A stretch of DNA of 64,000 bases from Sorangium cellulosum So ce56 (GTDB lineage Bacteria; Myxococcota_A; Polyangia; Polyangiales; Polyangiaceae), in assembly GCF_000067165.1 (NCBI RefSeq), contig NC_010162.1, forward strand, positions 11,396,501 through 11,460,500, given 5' to 3'. Positions 44,692 to 53,744 of this stretch are shown in pieces. Every line of letters begins with the position of its first letter. Position 1 is the first letter of the stretch. The translations under genes were made by a program, and so were the position numbers. The notes beneath the pieces were generated by a model. It did no database searches, was not told the DNA's origin, and worked only from the letters and a program-made list of their open reading frames with translations.

Positions 44692-46347
44692 ATGATCCTT
44701 CTCATGGGAAACTGCGGTGCTTTCCGCGTCGCGCCGGCGCTCCGCCAGCTCACCGGCGCCGAGGTGAAGGTCCTCGGGTGGACGCAGGTGGACGCGGCTC
44801 TCCGCCTCGATCCGACGCTCGTTTACGTCGATCTCTTCGGCTTCGACGTGATCGCGCCGATCTGCGTCGCCGCGATCGCCGGCCGCCCCATTCCCCGCTT
44901 CGATCTCGACCCGCTCCGGGCGGTCGTCGCCGCGCTGAGCGAGACACCCGTCGTCTACAGGGGAGTGCGCCGCCCCTCTGCAGGTGCGTTTGGGCTGCTC
45001 GGCGGAGACGCGGAGATCGACGCTGCCTTCGACGAGCTCGCGTCGGTGATACGCGGGCACCGCGTCCTCGACGTGCAGGGCCTCTGGGCCCGCCACGGGA
45101 TCCCGATGGATGACGTCCTCGGCGGCCTCGGCCACGGCGAGGCCCTGGGGGCGGGCGCGGGCAAGGAGGCCGGCCCGAACGCCGTCGCCGAGGCGGTGTT
45201 CCACGAGGCGCAGTGGATCGCGAGCCTGTGGGCCGCCCGCGCGCTCCCGCCCATCGAGTGCGTCGTCGTGGATCTCGACCTGTTGATCCGGGGAGATCTC
45301 CTCGCGGACGACTTCCACGCTCGCAACCCCGCCTGGCTCCCGCCGGATCGAGCGCCCGCGGCCACCGTCCTCGAGGCGTGGTGGTCCATGGAGCGAGGCC
45401 TCCACGAGGCGCTCCGGATCGTCGCGAGGCGAGGAGTCGCGCTCGCGCTGACGACACGCAACGATCGCGACGCGACCCTGCGCCGGTTCCGGAAGCGCGC
45501 TCCGGTCGCCGACGGCGATCCGGGGCCGTTCGCGTGGATGTACGAGGGGATCCCGGAGCAGGTACGGAGCTCGATCTTCTCCGCGCACCCTGCCTTGGTG
45601 GACGGCCTCGCGCTCGACGTCGCCGACTTCGCGGCGGTCGAGGCCGACCCTCGACGCCCCGCGTCCGAGGCGTGCCGGCGCGTCGCCGAGCGCCTGGGGC
45701 TCGAGCTCCACGCGCTGGCGTTCCTCGGCGCCACCGAGGCCGATCGCGAGGAGGTCCGAGCGAACGCGCCCGAGATCACCGTGCCGGAGGGGCCGGCGCA
45801 TCGATACCGAGAGCTCCTCCTCCACGGTCCTCGGCTGGTCCGCTGGGAGAGCCCGGCCCCGAGGCCCGCGTCGATCGCCGGCTCCCCTCCGGCGGTCGCG
45901 CCGGCGGGATCGGGCGCCGCCGCCGAGCGCGTCGAGGCCTTCCTGCGCGGATTGAACATCGTCGTCGACGTCCGGGCGGCCACGCCCGCGGAGTATCCGC
46001 GCGTGGAGGAGCTGCTCGTCCTGTGCACCGAGATGAACCTGACCGGCGATCGGCCCGAGCTCGACACGCTCGACGCCATCTACGTGGGGAGGTGCCGCGC
46101 CTCGACCAGCGATTACGGGATCGTGGCGGCAGGTCTGGTCAAGGACGGGCGGCTCGTGAACTGGGTTTGCTCCTGCCAGGTCCTGCCGTACCGGGTCGCC
46201 GGCACGCTCCTGCACCTGACCCTCCAGACGACCCCGGGGATGGAGACGGAGTTCGTCGACGTCGGGAGCAACGCCGCGGCCCTCGACGTCATCCGGGAGG
46301 CGCGCTCCGGCTGCGCGAGCTGGGTCTCGGTGGGCGCCTGCGCGTGA
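44692..46347 (+). CDS. FkbH-like HAD protein with degenerate active site
   Basis: 551 residues from the ATG at 44692 (in-frame ATG at 44704 is an alternative). It starts with L-M-G-N-C-G, then a flavodoxin-like region and a HAD segment C-V-V-V-D-L-D-L-L-I-R-G. In FkbH-type enzymes this reads D-L-D-N-T-L-W-G-G, so the residues after the second Asp are L-L in place of N-T. The C-terminal GNAT-like part has C-T-E-M-N-L-T-G-D-R, the counterpart of the FkbH T-N-Q-F-N block. Asp194 and Asp196 remain, but phosphatase activity is doubtful. Its stop overlaps the canonical FkbH gene (GTGA), suggesting the pair work as a heterodimer or as divergent paralogues. Confidence 0.85.
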   Translation: MILLMGNCGAFRVAPALRQLTGAEVKVLGWTQVDAALRLDPTLVYVDLFGFDVIAPICVAAIAGRPIPRFDLDPLRAVVAALSETPVVYRGVRRPSAGAFGLLGGDAEIDAAFDELASVIRGHRVLDVQGLWARHGIPMDDVLGGLGHGEALGAGAGKEAGPNAVAEAVFHEAQWIASLWAARALPPIECVVVDLDLLIRGDLLADDFHARNPAWLPPDRAPAATVLEAWWSMERGLHEALRIVARRGVALALTTRNDRDATLRRFRKRAPVADGDPGPFAWMYEGIPEQVRSSIFSAHPALVDGLALDVADFAAVEADPRRPASEACRRVAERLGLELHALAFLGATEADREEVRANAPEITVPEGPAHRYRELLLHGPRLVRWESPAPRPASIAGSPPAVAPAGSGAAAERVEAFLRGLNIVVDVRAATPAEYPRVEELLVLCTEMNLTGDRPELDTLDAIYVGRCRASTSDYGIVAAGLVKDGRLVNWVCSCQVLPYRVAGTLLHLTLQTTPGMETEFVDVGSNAAALDVIREARSGCASWVSVGACA

Positions 46348-48062
46348 AGACGTTCGACGAGCTCCGGAGGCTGGCGAAGAGGCCCTCTCCGGAGTTCCGC
46401 CGAGTCCGCCTGGCCGTCCTCGCCGACTCCGCGGCTCAGCTCTACGCCCTGGCGCTCCGGGGCGAGGCCGCCGATCGCCGCCTCTCGCTCGCGGTGCTCG
46501 AGGGCGAGTTCGATCAGATCGATCAGGCGATCCTCGATCCCTCCTCCGAGCTGCGCCGCTCTCGACCGGAGTTCGTCGTCGTCTGGCGATCTGCCGAGCG
46601 GCTGCTCTCGGCGTTCCGAGCGCTGCCCTCGACGGAGCGCGCCTCCTTCGCGGATCGGCACGTCGCGCACGTCCGGCGCCTCGCGGACGCGCTCGCGGAG
46701 AGCACCTCGGCCCGGATCCTCCACGTCAACGTCCCGGAGATCGACGACGGGGTGTTCGGCAGCTTCGCCAACAAGATCCCTTCGTCCTGGGTCCATCAGC
46801 TCCGCCGGATCAACGTCCTTCTCATGGAGCTCGCGAGCTCGCGCGACGATTTCTTCCTCCTCGATCTCGCCCTCCTCTTCGCGGAGCACGGCAGGGCGGC
46901 CGCGGAGGACCGGCGGCTCGCCGTCACCGCGAGGATGGCGCTCGGCGTCGATTTCCTCCCGGTCTTCGCCGAGAGGACGCTGGACGTCGTGGACGCGATC
47001 CTCGGGCGCGCCCGGAAGTGCCTGGTCCTCGATCTCGACAACACGCTCTGGGGCGGGATCGCGGCGGAGGACGGCCTGCCGGGCATCGAGCTCGGCGAGC
47101 TCGGCCTCGGGCCCGCGTTCACGGAGATCCAGTGTTGGGCGAAGGAGCTCGAGCGGCGCGGCGTCGTCCTCGCGGTGTCCAGCAAGAACGAAGAGCGCGT
47201 CGCGAGGGAGGTGTTCGACCGCCACCCGGACATGGTGCTGCGGCTCGAGGACATCGCGGTCTTCTGCGCCGGCTGGGAGAGCAAGGTCGACCACCTCCGG
47301 CACATCCAGAGCGTCATCGGGATCGGGTTCGACGGCATGGTCTTCCTCGACGACAGCGCCGTCGAGCGGGCGGCCGTGCGCGCGGCGCTGCCCGAGGTGT
47401 GCGTGCCCGAGCTGCCCGCCGATCCTGTCGAGGTGATGCCCTTCCTCCGGCGGCTGAACCTCTTCGAGGCGGCGTCCTTCACCGGCGAGGACGCGCGGCG
47501 CACCGCGTATTACCGGGAGGAGAGCCAGAGGCGCGCCCTCCAGGGCCCGTCCGGAGCTCCGGAGGACTTCCTCCGGGGCCTCGAAATGACGGCGAAGGTC
47601 GAGGGCTTCACGCCCTTCAACCTCCCCCGCGTCGCGCAGCTCACGCAGCGATCCAACCAGTTCAACCTGCGGACGGTGCGCCACGCGGAGGGTGATCTGC
47701 GGCGGATCAGCGGCTCGGCGGGGCACCTCCCGTTCGCGTTCAGCCTGGAGGACCGGTTCGGCGCCTACGGTCTTGTGAGCGTGGTCATCCTCGAGGCGCA
47801 AGGAGAGGCCATGTTCGTCGACACCTGGCTGATGAGCTGCCGGGTGCTGAAGCGCGGGCTGGAGAACTTCGTGCTCGACGTGCTCGTCGAGGCGGCGCGC
47901 GGGCGAGGGGCGCGCGGGATCATCGGCGAGCACCTGCCCACGCCGAAGAACGCGCTCGTGAGGGACCACTACGCGACGCTCGGCTTCGAGCGCCGCGGCG
48001 ACCTCTGGTATCTCGATCTGGAGACCTACCGGCCTCGCGAGCATTTCATCCGGAGGGCATGA
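46344..48062 (+). CDS. FkbH-like HAD-superfamily acyl-loading enzyme
   Basis: 572 residues; GTG at 46344 overlaps the preceding stop. The HAD core is canonical: C-L-V-L-D-L-D-N-T-L-W-G-G with Asp230, then A-V-S-S-K-N-E, and V-F-L-D-D-S-x-x-E-R-A-A-V-R. The C-terminal GNAT-like domain has R-S-N-Q-F-N-L-R-T and L-M-S-C-R-V-L-K-R-G. FkbH enzymes take 1,3-bisphosphoglycerate, remove phosphate and place a glyceryl unit on a carrier protein, the first step towards hydroxy- or methoxymalonyl-type units. The discrete carrier-protein gene follows at once (1 bp gap), fitting this role. Confidence 0.95.
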   Translation: MKTFDELRRLAKRPSPEFRRVRLAVLADSAAQLYALALRGEAADRRLSLAVLEGEFDQIDQAILDPSSELRRSRPEFVVVWRSAERLLSAFRALPSTERASFADRHVAHVRRLADALAESTSARILHVNVPEIDDGVFGSFANKIPSSWVHQLRRINVLLMELASSRDDFFLLDLALLFAEHGRAAAEDRRLAVTARMALGVDFLPVFAERTLDVVDAILGRARKCLVLDLDNTLWGGIAAEDGLPGIELGELGLGPAFTEIQCWAKELERRGVVLAVSSKNEERVAREVFDRHPDMVLRLEDIAVFCAGWESKVDHLRHIQSVIGIGFDGMVFLDDSAVERAAVRAALPEVCVPELPADPVEVMPFLRRLNLFEAASFTGEDARRTAYYREESQRRALQGPSGAPEDFLRGLEMTAKVEGFTPFNLPRVAQLTQRSNQFNLRTVRHAEGDLRRISGSAGHLPFAFSLEDRFGAYGLVSVVILEAQGEAMFVDTWLMSCRVLKRGLENFVLDVLVEAARGRGARGIIGEHLPTPKNALVRDHYATLGFERRGDLWYLDLETYRPREHFIRRA

Positions 48063-48063
48063 C

Positions 48064-48318
48064 ATGGAAGGGGACGACATCCTCGCCCAGCTGACCAGGA
48101 TCGTCGCCGGCATCCTGGACGCGGACAGCCTCGAGCTCCGCGAGGAGACGGTCGCGCGAGACGTGCCCGGGTGGGACTCGCTCTCGAACGTGCAAATCCT
48201 CCTGGCCATCGAGAAGCACTTCCGGGTCCGGTTCACGACCCGGGAGATTCGAGGTCTGGAGAACGTCGGGGCGATCTGCGCTCTGCTCCGGGCGCGGCGG
48301 GAAGGGCAGGCGCGATGA
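48064..48318 (+). CDS. Acyl carrier protein of the FkbH operon
   Basis: 84 residues. Phosphopantetheine site W-D-S-L-S-N-V near 38-44, with Ser in D-S-L. Lies between the canonical FkbH gene and the PLP enzyme, whose start overlaps this stop (ATGA). It is the likely acceptor of the FkbH glyceryl unit. Confidence 0.95.
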   Translation: MEGDDILAQLTRIVAGILDADSLELREETVARDVPGWDSLSNVQILLAIEKHFRVRFTTREIRGLENVGAICALLRARREGQAR

Positions 48319-49541
48319 TCCGGAGGGACGACGAGATCGAGGGGGCGCTGCGGGTGATCGCCGATCACTTCGGGGCGCCTCCGTGGCTGCTCCGCCGCGT
48401 GCTGGAGGGATACGGCCGCTCCTCCGCGGGCGACTCCGTGGCGGGCGCCGCCGAGCCCGGGAAGATCGCGCTCCGGACGGCGCTGGCCGGATCGAGCCTC
48501 CGCGCGCTGTCGGAGCAGCTGATTCGCCGGGATCTCGGGCCCTACGCCAGGGATCGAATCACGAAGCGCCTCTCCGAGACGCTCGCCCCCTTCTTCGGGC
48601 CGGGCGTGTGGCTCCCTTGCCCCTCGGCGACCGCGGCGGGCGCCGTCGCGGCGCGCTTCCTCGCGGGGAGCGGGCCGGGCGCGCTGTTCGCCGAGGACGT
48701 CGGACATGCGATGATCCTCGAGGCGGGCGCCGTCACGGTCATGAGCGGCGGGCAGCTCTTCCCCGTCGCGATCCGGACGGACGCCCGGGGGACGATACGC
48801 CTCGAAGACCTCGAAGACGCGCTCCTCGCCCATTGCCCACGAGCGGCGGAGACGACCCTCGGGCGGGATCACTTCCCCACGCCCCGTGTGCTCCTCCTCT
48901 CGTGGCCGTCGCTGTTCGGCTTCGCGCCGTCCATCGACGAGCTCCGGGCCCTCCGCGCCGCCTGCGACAGGGAGGGGATGAAGCTCGCGCTCGATCTCGT
49001 CTGGGGCCCGCACAAGCTCGCGGAGGACTCCGATCCTCACCCTCGGCTCCTCGATCTGATGGGGCTCGCCGACGCGGTGACGTTCTCGCTCCCCAAGATC
49101 GACTGTGGGCCGGGCGCGTTCGTCTTCTTCCCCCGCGCTGAGGAGGGGAGCCTCGACCGACTCCGGGCCTCGGTGAAGCCCATCGGGCTCGCGGAGTTCG
49201 AGGCCTGGGAGACGTCGGCGCGGTGGGAGGCGGCGTGGACGTCGCACCGCGCCTTGCTCTGGGAGACGCTCCGGAGCCACGTCGATCGCGCCGCGCGCAT
49301 CCGCGCCGAGCTCGGATCACGAGGCTTCGTGATGAGCCCGGAGAGCGCCGGCAACGTGGTGTTTCTCTCCACGCCGCCCGAGACGGCGGAGGTCTTCCTG
49401 CGCCACGGAGCGGGCCGATGGCCCCTCCGGTGCGCGGATCGAGGCCACGTGATGCTGCGATTGATGATCGCCTCGTGGTACCCCCCCGGGTGGGAGGACC
49501 GGCTCTTCGACGGGCTCGCGGGGCTGCCCGTCGGGCGGTGA
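48315..49541 (+). CDS. PLP-dependent fold-type-I enzyme (aminotransferase/lyase-like)
   Basis: 408 residues from the ATG at 48315 that overlaps the carrier-protein stop. The large domain has P-C-P-S-A-T-A-A-G-A-V near 100, a D-L-V-W-G-P cofactor-binding Asp segment near 236, and S-L-P-K261-I-D-C-G, the likely Schiff-base Lys. C-terminal small domain with R-G-H-V-M-L-R-L. It resembles the aspartate-aminotransferase/threonine-aldolase fold without matching one family clearly. In this operon it could aminate or decarboxylate a carrier-bound acyl unit. Substrate is unknown. Confidence 0.82.
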   Translation: MIRRDDEIEGALRVIADHFGAPPWLLRRVLEGYGRSSAGDSVAGAAEPGKIALRTALAGSSLRALSEQLIRRDLGPYARDRITKRLSETLAPFFGPGVWLPCPSATAAGAVAARFLAGSGPGALFAEDVGHAMILEAGAVTVMSGGQLFPVAIRTDARGTIRLEDLEDALLAHCPRAAETTLGRDHFPTPRVLLLSWPSLFGFAPSIDELRALRAACDREGMKLALDLVWGPHKLAEDSDPHPRLLDLMGLADAVTFSLPKIDCGPGAFVFFPRAEEGSLDRLRASVKPIGLAEFEAWETSARWEAAWTSHRALLWETLRSHVDRAARIRAELGSRGFVMSPESAGNVVFLSTPPETAEVFLRHGAGRWPLRCADRGHVMLRLMIASWYPPGWEDRLFDGLAGLPVGR

Positions 49542-49564
49542 TCCGGCGGCGCGGCAGGCGCTCG

Positions 49565-50761
49565 TCAGCGCGGGCGCACGCGGCATCGGAGCGGGATCAC
49601 CCGCGGGCCGGGCGACCCCTCGCGCGCCGTCCGCACCACGACCGGGCTGGCGAGCGCCGCCTCCGTGAGGCGCCGGGTCAGGATCGGCACCGCCTCCTGC
49701 AGCTCGGCGCGCGCCAGGTAGGCGCCCAGGCAGTGGTGGGGGCCGGCGCCCAGCGAGAGCGGGGCGGCGCCTCGCCGGGTGATATCGAACGTCTCCGGCG
49801 CCTCGAACACCCTGGGATCGCGGTTCGCCGCGCCCGTCGCGGCGATCACCATCTCGCCGGCCCGGATCGGGACTCCGTGGAGCTCGAGATCGCAGGTAGC
49901 GACCCGGACCGCGACGCGCGTCCCCGGGGCGTAGCGGAGGATCTCCTCCGCCGCCGGCTCCGCCAGATCGGGCCGCTCCTGCAGGAGCCGCCGCTGGTCC
50001 GGGTGCTCCAGCATCACCAGGAATGCCTTGCCGATCGTGCGCCGGGTGGTGTCGAGGCCGCCGAAGAGGAGCGCCACGATCTGACACACGAGCTCCTCCT
50101 CGCTGAACCGATCCCCGTTCTGCTCGGCGGCGGCGAGCGTCGAGATCAGGTCGCCCCTCGGCTCGGCCCTGCGCGCCGCGATCGTCGGCTCGATGTACCC
50201 GCGGAGGCCCTCGAACGCGGCCTCGAGCCGGGGCAGGTGCTTCTTCACCTCGAGCCCGACGATGTAGCCGAGATCCGAGCACCACCGCCGGAAATCGGGA
50301 TCTTCGAAGGAGACCGGCAGCCCGAGCAGCTCGATGATGACCTGGCCGGGAAACCGCTCGGCGACCGCGGTGACGAAATCGAACTCGGTTCGATCGCCGA
50401 TCTCGTCCAGCAGCGCGTGCATCCTCTCCCGCATCCGCGGGCGGAGCGCGTCGACGGCGTCGGGCGTGAAACCCTTCTTGAGCAGGCCCCGGAGGCGCGC
50501 GTGCGCGGCGCCCTCCGTGCTCAGGAGGAACCCCTCGTACATCCGCCGGACGAGGCCCTCGGTGACTCCTTGTCTCGTGAGCACGTCGGTGCCCATGTTA
50601 CGGAACCGAGCGTCGCGGAGGAGATCGTGGACCTCGCGATACCGCAGCACCGCCTTCCCCATCGAGGTCTCGGCATACCAGCAGGCCTCCTGCGCGCGCC
50701 GGACGACGTCGCCGCCTTCTTCCATGAGATCGTCCGGCTGCAGCGTGTGAGGAGTCGACAT
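49565..50761 (-). CDS. Cytochrome P450
   Basis: 398 residues from the ATG at 50761; a longer frame from 50836 adds 25 residues without homology. The I-helix reads A-L-L-F-G-G-L-D-T-T-R-R near 230, with E-x-x-R (E-E-I-L-R-Y) after it, and the heme-binding loop L-S-L-G-A-G-P-H-H-C-L-G gives the Cys ligand near 343. Normal bacterial class I length, so it would need separate ferredoxin and reductase, not seen here. It should hydroxylate or otherwise oxidise the cluster's product or an acyl/aminoacyl intermediate. Divergent from the methyltransferase gene. Confidence 0.95.
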   Translation of the reverse strand: MSTPHTLQPDDLMEEGGDVVRRAQEACWYAETSMGKAVLRYREVHDLLRDARFRNMGTDVLTRQGVTEGLVRRMYEGFLLSTEGAAHARLRGLLKKGFTPDAVDALRPRMRERMHALLDEIGDRTEFDFVTAVAERFPGQVIIELLGLPVSFEDPDFRRWCSDLGYIVGLEVKKHLPRLEAAFEGLRGYIEPTIAARRAEPRGDLISTLAAAEQNGDRFSEEELVCQIVALLFGGLDTTRRTIGKAFLVMLEHPDQRRLLQERPDLAEPAAEEILRYAPGTRVAVRVATCDLELHGVPIRAGEMVIAATGAANRDPRVFEAPETFDITRRGAAPLSLGAGPHHCLGAYLARAELQEAVPILTRRLTEAALASPVVVRTAREGSPGPRVIPLRCRVRPR

Positions 50762-50938
50762 GGGGAGCGTCTCCGTGCTATCGCGTGGATGGAAAAGACG
50801 GTATCTCGGGAGCGGGGATGAGAGCGACGATCGCACCCTCGTGGCGGGCTGTCAACCAGCGCTCCACGGCGGGAGTCGCGCGCTCGCGTCGACGCCGAAG
50901 AGACCTCGAACTAGGTGAGGCAGCGCGGCGGTCATGAG

Positions 50939-51706
50939 ATGACGACTTTGTACACGGCCACATTCGCGACCTTCTACGATCGTTATTACACGGGTTGGGT
51001 CCGCGAGTTCGCCCCCCGGCTCGCGGCGTACCTGACCGAGACCGGGGTCGTCGATCGCTCGATCGTCGACCTGTGCTGTGGGACGGGCGTGTCCGCCGCG
51101 ATCTTCTGCGACGCGGGCTTCCAGGTCACCGGCGTGGATCTGTCGGCCGGCATGCTCGCCCTCGCGAGGGAACGGCTCGCGGCCAGGATCGACGCCGGCG
51201 CGGTCCGCCTCGTCGAGGCCGACGCCGCCGACTTCGCCCTTCCGGCCCCCGCGGGCGCCTGCGTCTCCCTGGACGGCGCGCTGAACCACCTGGACTCGAC
51301 CGCGGAGCTCGAGCGCTGCTTCCACGCGGTGAGCGCCGCGCTCCTCGAAGGGGGGCAGTTCATCTTCGATCTCTTCGAGCCGGCCCACTTCCGCCACTGG
51401 CACCACGTCACCGTGATCGACGAGCCCGACGCGGTGATCGCGAAGCGCGGCGTGTGGGACGAGGGCACGCGGCGAGGGATGCTGCGCGTCTCGGGGGCGT
51501 TCGGCGGCGGCCCCACGTGCTCGCGCGTGGAGCAGACCCTCGTCAGCCGCGCGTTCGCGCCGCAGGAGGTCACGGCGGCGCTCGCGTCGGCGGGGCTCAC
51601 GCCCGTCGCGTGCGACCTCGACCCCACGACGGCCGGCATGCGGCCGGAGGCGCTGCGCGTGGGCGGCCCGAACAGGACCGTGTACCGGGCGCTGAAGCGC
51701 GGCTGA
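50939..51706 (+). CDS. SAM-dependent class I methyltransferase
   Basis: 255 residues from the ATG at 50939. SAM-binding motif I is V-D-L-C-C-G-T-G-V near 42-50, motif II has V-T-G-V-D-L-S-A-G-M-L near 62-72, and a D-A-A-D-F segment (motif III region) near 95. A small insertion with H-H-V-T-V-I-D-E is typical of the Methyltransf_25/11 type. It stands alone between the P450 and the acyl-ligase operon and ends base-to-base with the ligase stop, with TGATCA shared by both stops. Likely methylates an O or N of the cluster product. Confidence 0.92.
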   Translation: MTTLYTATFATFYDRYYTGWVREFAPRLAAYLTETGVVDRSIVDLCCGTGVSAAIFCDAGFQVTGVDLSAGMLALARERLAARIDAGAVRLVEADAADFALPAPAGACVSLDGALNHLDSTAELERCFHAVSAALLEGGQFIFDLFEPAHFRHWHHVTVIDEPDAVIAKRGVWDEGTRRGMLRVSGAFGGGPTCSRVEQTLVSRAFAPQEVTAALASAGLTPVACDLDPTTAGMRPEALRVGGPNRTVYRALKRG

Positions 51707-53317
51707 TCAGCGCTCCGGAGCGGCCCCGACGAGCGCGGCGAGCCTCCGCGCGAGATCCGCGCGGAGGAGCTTCCCCGTCGGCGTCCGCGGGATCGCCTCG
51801 AGCCTCACCAGGCGGCGGGGCAGCACCGCCGGGGCGAAGACGGCGCGGAGGTGGGCCAGGATCTCCGCGTCGCCGACGGCGGCCTGCGAGCCCGCGATCG
51901 CGGCGACGATCTCCTCTCCCAGCAGGGGGTGCTGGAGCGCGACGCACGCGGCGTCCTCGACGCGCGGGAGCGCGCGGAGGACGCGGTCCATCTCGTCGAG
52001 AGACACCGACTCTCCCCGCACCTTCGCGATGTTCTTGCTCCGCCCCGTGATGGTGAAATAGCGCCGGCCGTCCCTTCGATCGTCGATCTCGTAGCCCAGA
52101 TCCCCGGAGTGGAACCACCCGCCCCGGAAGGCCTCGGCCGTCGCCTCGTCGTTGCCGGCGTAGCGCGTCATCACGTTGTGCCCGCGCATGCAGATCTCCC
52201 CGATCTCGCCGGGCGCCGCGCGCTCGCCGCCGCGGTCGAGCACCGCCACCTCGTTGCCGTACAGGGCCGCGCCGATCGAGGGGATCTCCACGTCGAGCAT
52301 GTGCGCCCGATACGCGTCCTCGGAGAGGTCCGCCGGCATCGTCGTCGAGAAATTGGTGGTCTCCGTGAGCCCGTAGCCCTGGAGGATCCGCGCGCCGAGC
52401 TTCTCGCGGACGGCGCGGGCCGTGCGCGCGGTCAGCGGCGCGGCGGCCGAGACGAAGTACTCGAAATCGCCCGGCAGCGCGGGCTGCCGCCACACCCCGA
52501 GCAGCGCCTCGAGGATGCTGGGCACGACGCTGGCGATGCGCGGGCGGAACCGCTCGACGAGCCGCGGGTAGCCGAACGGATCGAAGGCGTGCGCGAGGAC
52601 GGCGTGCGCGCCCGCGGCGAGCGTCGCGAAGATGGTGAAATGAAGGCAGTTCACGTGATGAATGGGGAGGCAGCCGAGGAGGCGGTCCCCGCGCTTCAGC
52701 CCGTGGTGACGGCGGAGCGCCTCCGCGTTCACGGCCGCGGCGTAGTGCGACTGCGCGACGAGCTTCGACGTCGCGGTCGACCCCGACGTCCCGAAGAACA
52801 GGGCGTCTGCCCGGGGCTCGACGGCGGGATCGGGATCGGAGGCCGCGCCGTCCTCGAGCGAGGCGGCCTCGGGGACCGGGATCGCCTCCGGGAGGACGTC
52901 GGCCGCGACGTCGGGGGAGCGGAGGACCGCCTTCGCCCCGAGCGCCTCGGCGAGCTGTCGGAGCCGCCCGGCGGGGTCCGCCGGGCTGAGGAGGAGGAGC
53001 GCGCAGCCGGCGCGCAACGCGCCGAAGAGGGTGACGACCGAGCTCGCCTCGTTCGTCGGGACGAGCGCCAGGACGTCGCCGGAGCCGGCCCCGAGCCGCC
53101 GGCGGACCCACGACGACACCCGGCGGCTCAGGGCCTCGAGATCACGGTAGGTGAGCGTCACGACCCCACCGTCGGCCCGCGCCGCCGTGAGGAAGGGATC
53201 GTCGCCTTGCGACAGCGCGCGAGCGGCGATGTGCGCGATGATCGTCGGCTCGATCGGGAGCGTTCGATCGAAGGGGACGCCGCCGTAGCTGTGGGCGAGA
53301 TCGAAGTCGGTCGACAT
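51707..53317 (-). CDS. Stand-alone acyl-adenylating ligase (ANL family)
   Basis: 536 residues from the ATG at 53317. ANL motifs: F-F-G-T-S-G-S-T-A-T-S-K near 170 (A3), Q-G-Y-G-L-T-E-T-T near 318 (A5), F-H-S-G-D-L-G-Y near 390 (A7), G-R-S-K-N-I-A-K-V-R-G-E near 415 (A8), and T-P-T-G-K-L-L (A10 Lys). The pocket does not resemble an amino-acid A-domain, so a carboxylic acid (aryl or fatty) is more likely. It lies 4 bp behind the second discrete carrier-protein gene, which it probably loads. Confidence 0.92.
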   Translation of the reverse strand: MSTDFDLAHSYGGVPFDRTLPIEPTIIAHIAARALSQGDDPFLTAARADGGVVTLTYRDLEALSRRVSSWVRRRLGAGSGDVLALVPTNEASSVVTLFGALRAGCALLLLSPADPAGRLRQLAEALGAKAVLRSPDVAADVLPEAIPVPEAASLEDGAASDPDPAVEPRADALFFGTSGSTATSKLVAQSHYAAAVNAEALRRHHGLKRGDRLLGCLPIHHVNCLHFTIFATLAAGAHAVLAHAFDPFGYPRLVERFRPRIASVVPSILEALLGVWRQPALPGDFEYFVSAAAPLTARTARAVREKLGARILQGYGLTETTNFSTTMPADLSEDAYRAHMLDVEIPSIGAALYGNEVAVLDRGGERAAPGEIGEICMRGHNVMTRYAGNDEATAEAFRGGWFHSGDLGYEIDDRRDGRRYFTITGRSKNIAKVRGESVSLDEMDRVLRALPRVEDAACVALQHPLLGEEIVAAIAGSQAAVGDAEILAHLRAVFAPAVLPRRLVRLEAIPRTPTGKLLRADLARRLAALVGAAPER

Positions 53318-53321
53318 GGGG

Positions 53322-53570
53322 TCACCCGGGCCCGCGCAGCGCGCGCACGTGGCCGGCGATGGTCCGCGCGTCGCGGAACGTGGCGGGATCGATGAGGTCC
53401 GCGGGGAACTGGACCGCGAGGCCCCGCTCGAGATCGAGGATGAAGCCGACCATCTCGAGCGACGCGAGCCCGAGCGCCGAGAGATCCGTGTCGGGGCCCA
53501 TGGCGGAGGCCCTCTCCGCGTCGACGTGGCGCGCCGCGATGTCCAACACCGCTCGTAGGAGGTCATCCAT
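53322..53570 (-). CDS. Acyl carrier protein of the acyl-ligase operon
   Basis: 82 residues from the ATG at 53570. Phosphopantetheine site L-G-L-A-S-L-E-M near 36-43, with Ser in A-S-L. It precedes the ligase by 4 bp and starts the operon, which is divergent from the caspase-like gene. It is the third discrete carrier protein in the cluster. Confidence 0.93.
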   Translation of the reverse strand: MDDLLRAVLDIAARHVDAERASAMGPDTDLSALGLASLEMVGFILDLERGLAVQFPADLIDPATFRDARTIAGHVRALRGPG

Positions 53571-53744
53571 CGTCCGGAGACTACCTCTCCGACGAGGGGT
53601 GGAGCTGCACGTTTTTTCTCCCTGCCCGAGCTGCCGGCGAAGGGGCGCCGACGCGACGGAGAGCCGTCGACGAGTGCACCGAGACAGCCGCGGCGGCCGC
53701 CGATTGATCCCCTGAGAGGTCCTTGATAGGCTCCGCGTGAGCCG

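Noticed and set aside
46113..49280. 1055-residue minus-strand open frame
   Set aside because: Antisense to FkbH, carrier-protein and PLP genes that have intact motifs.
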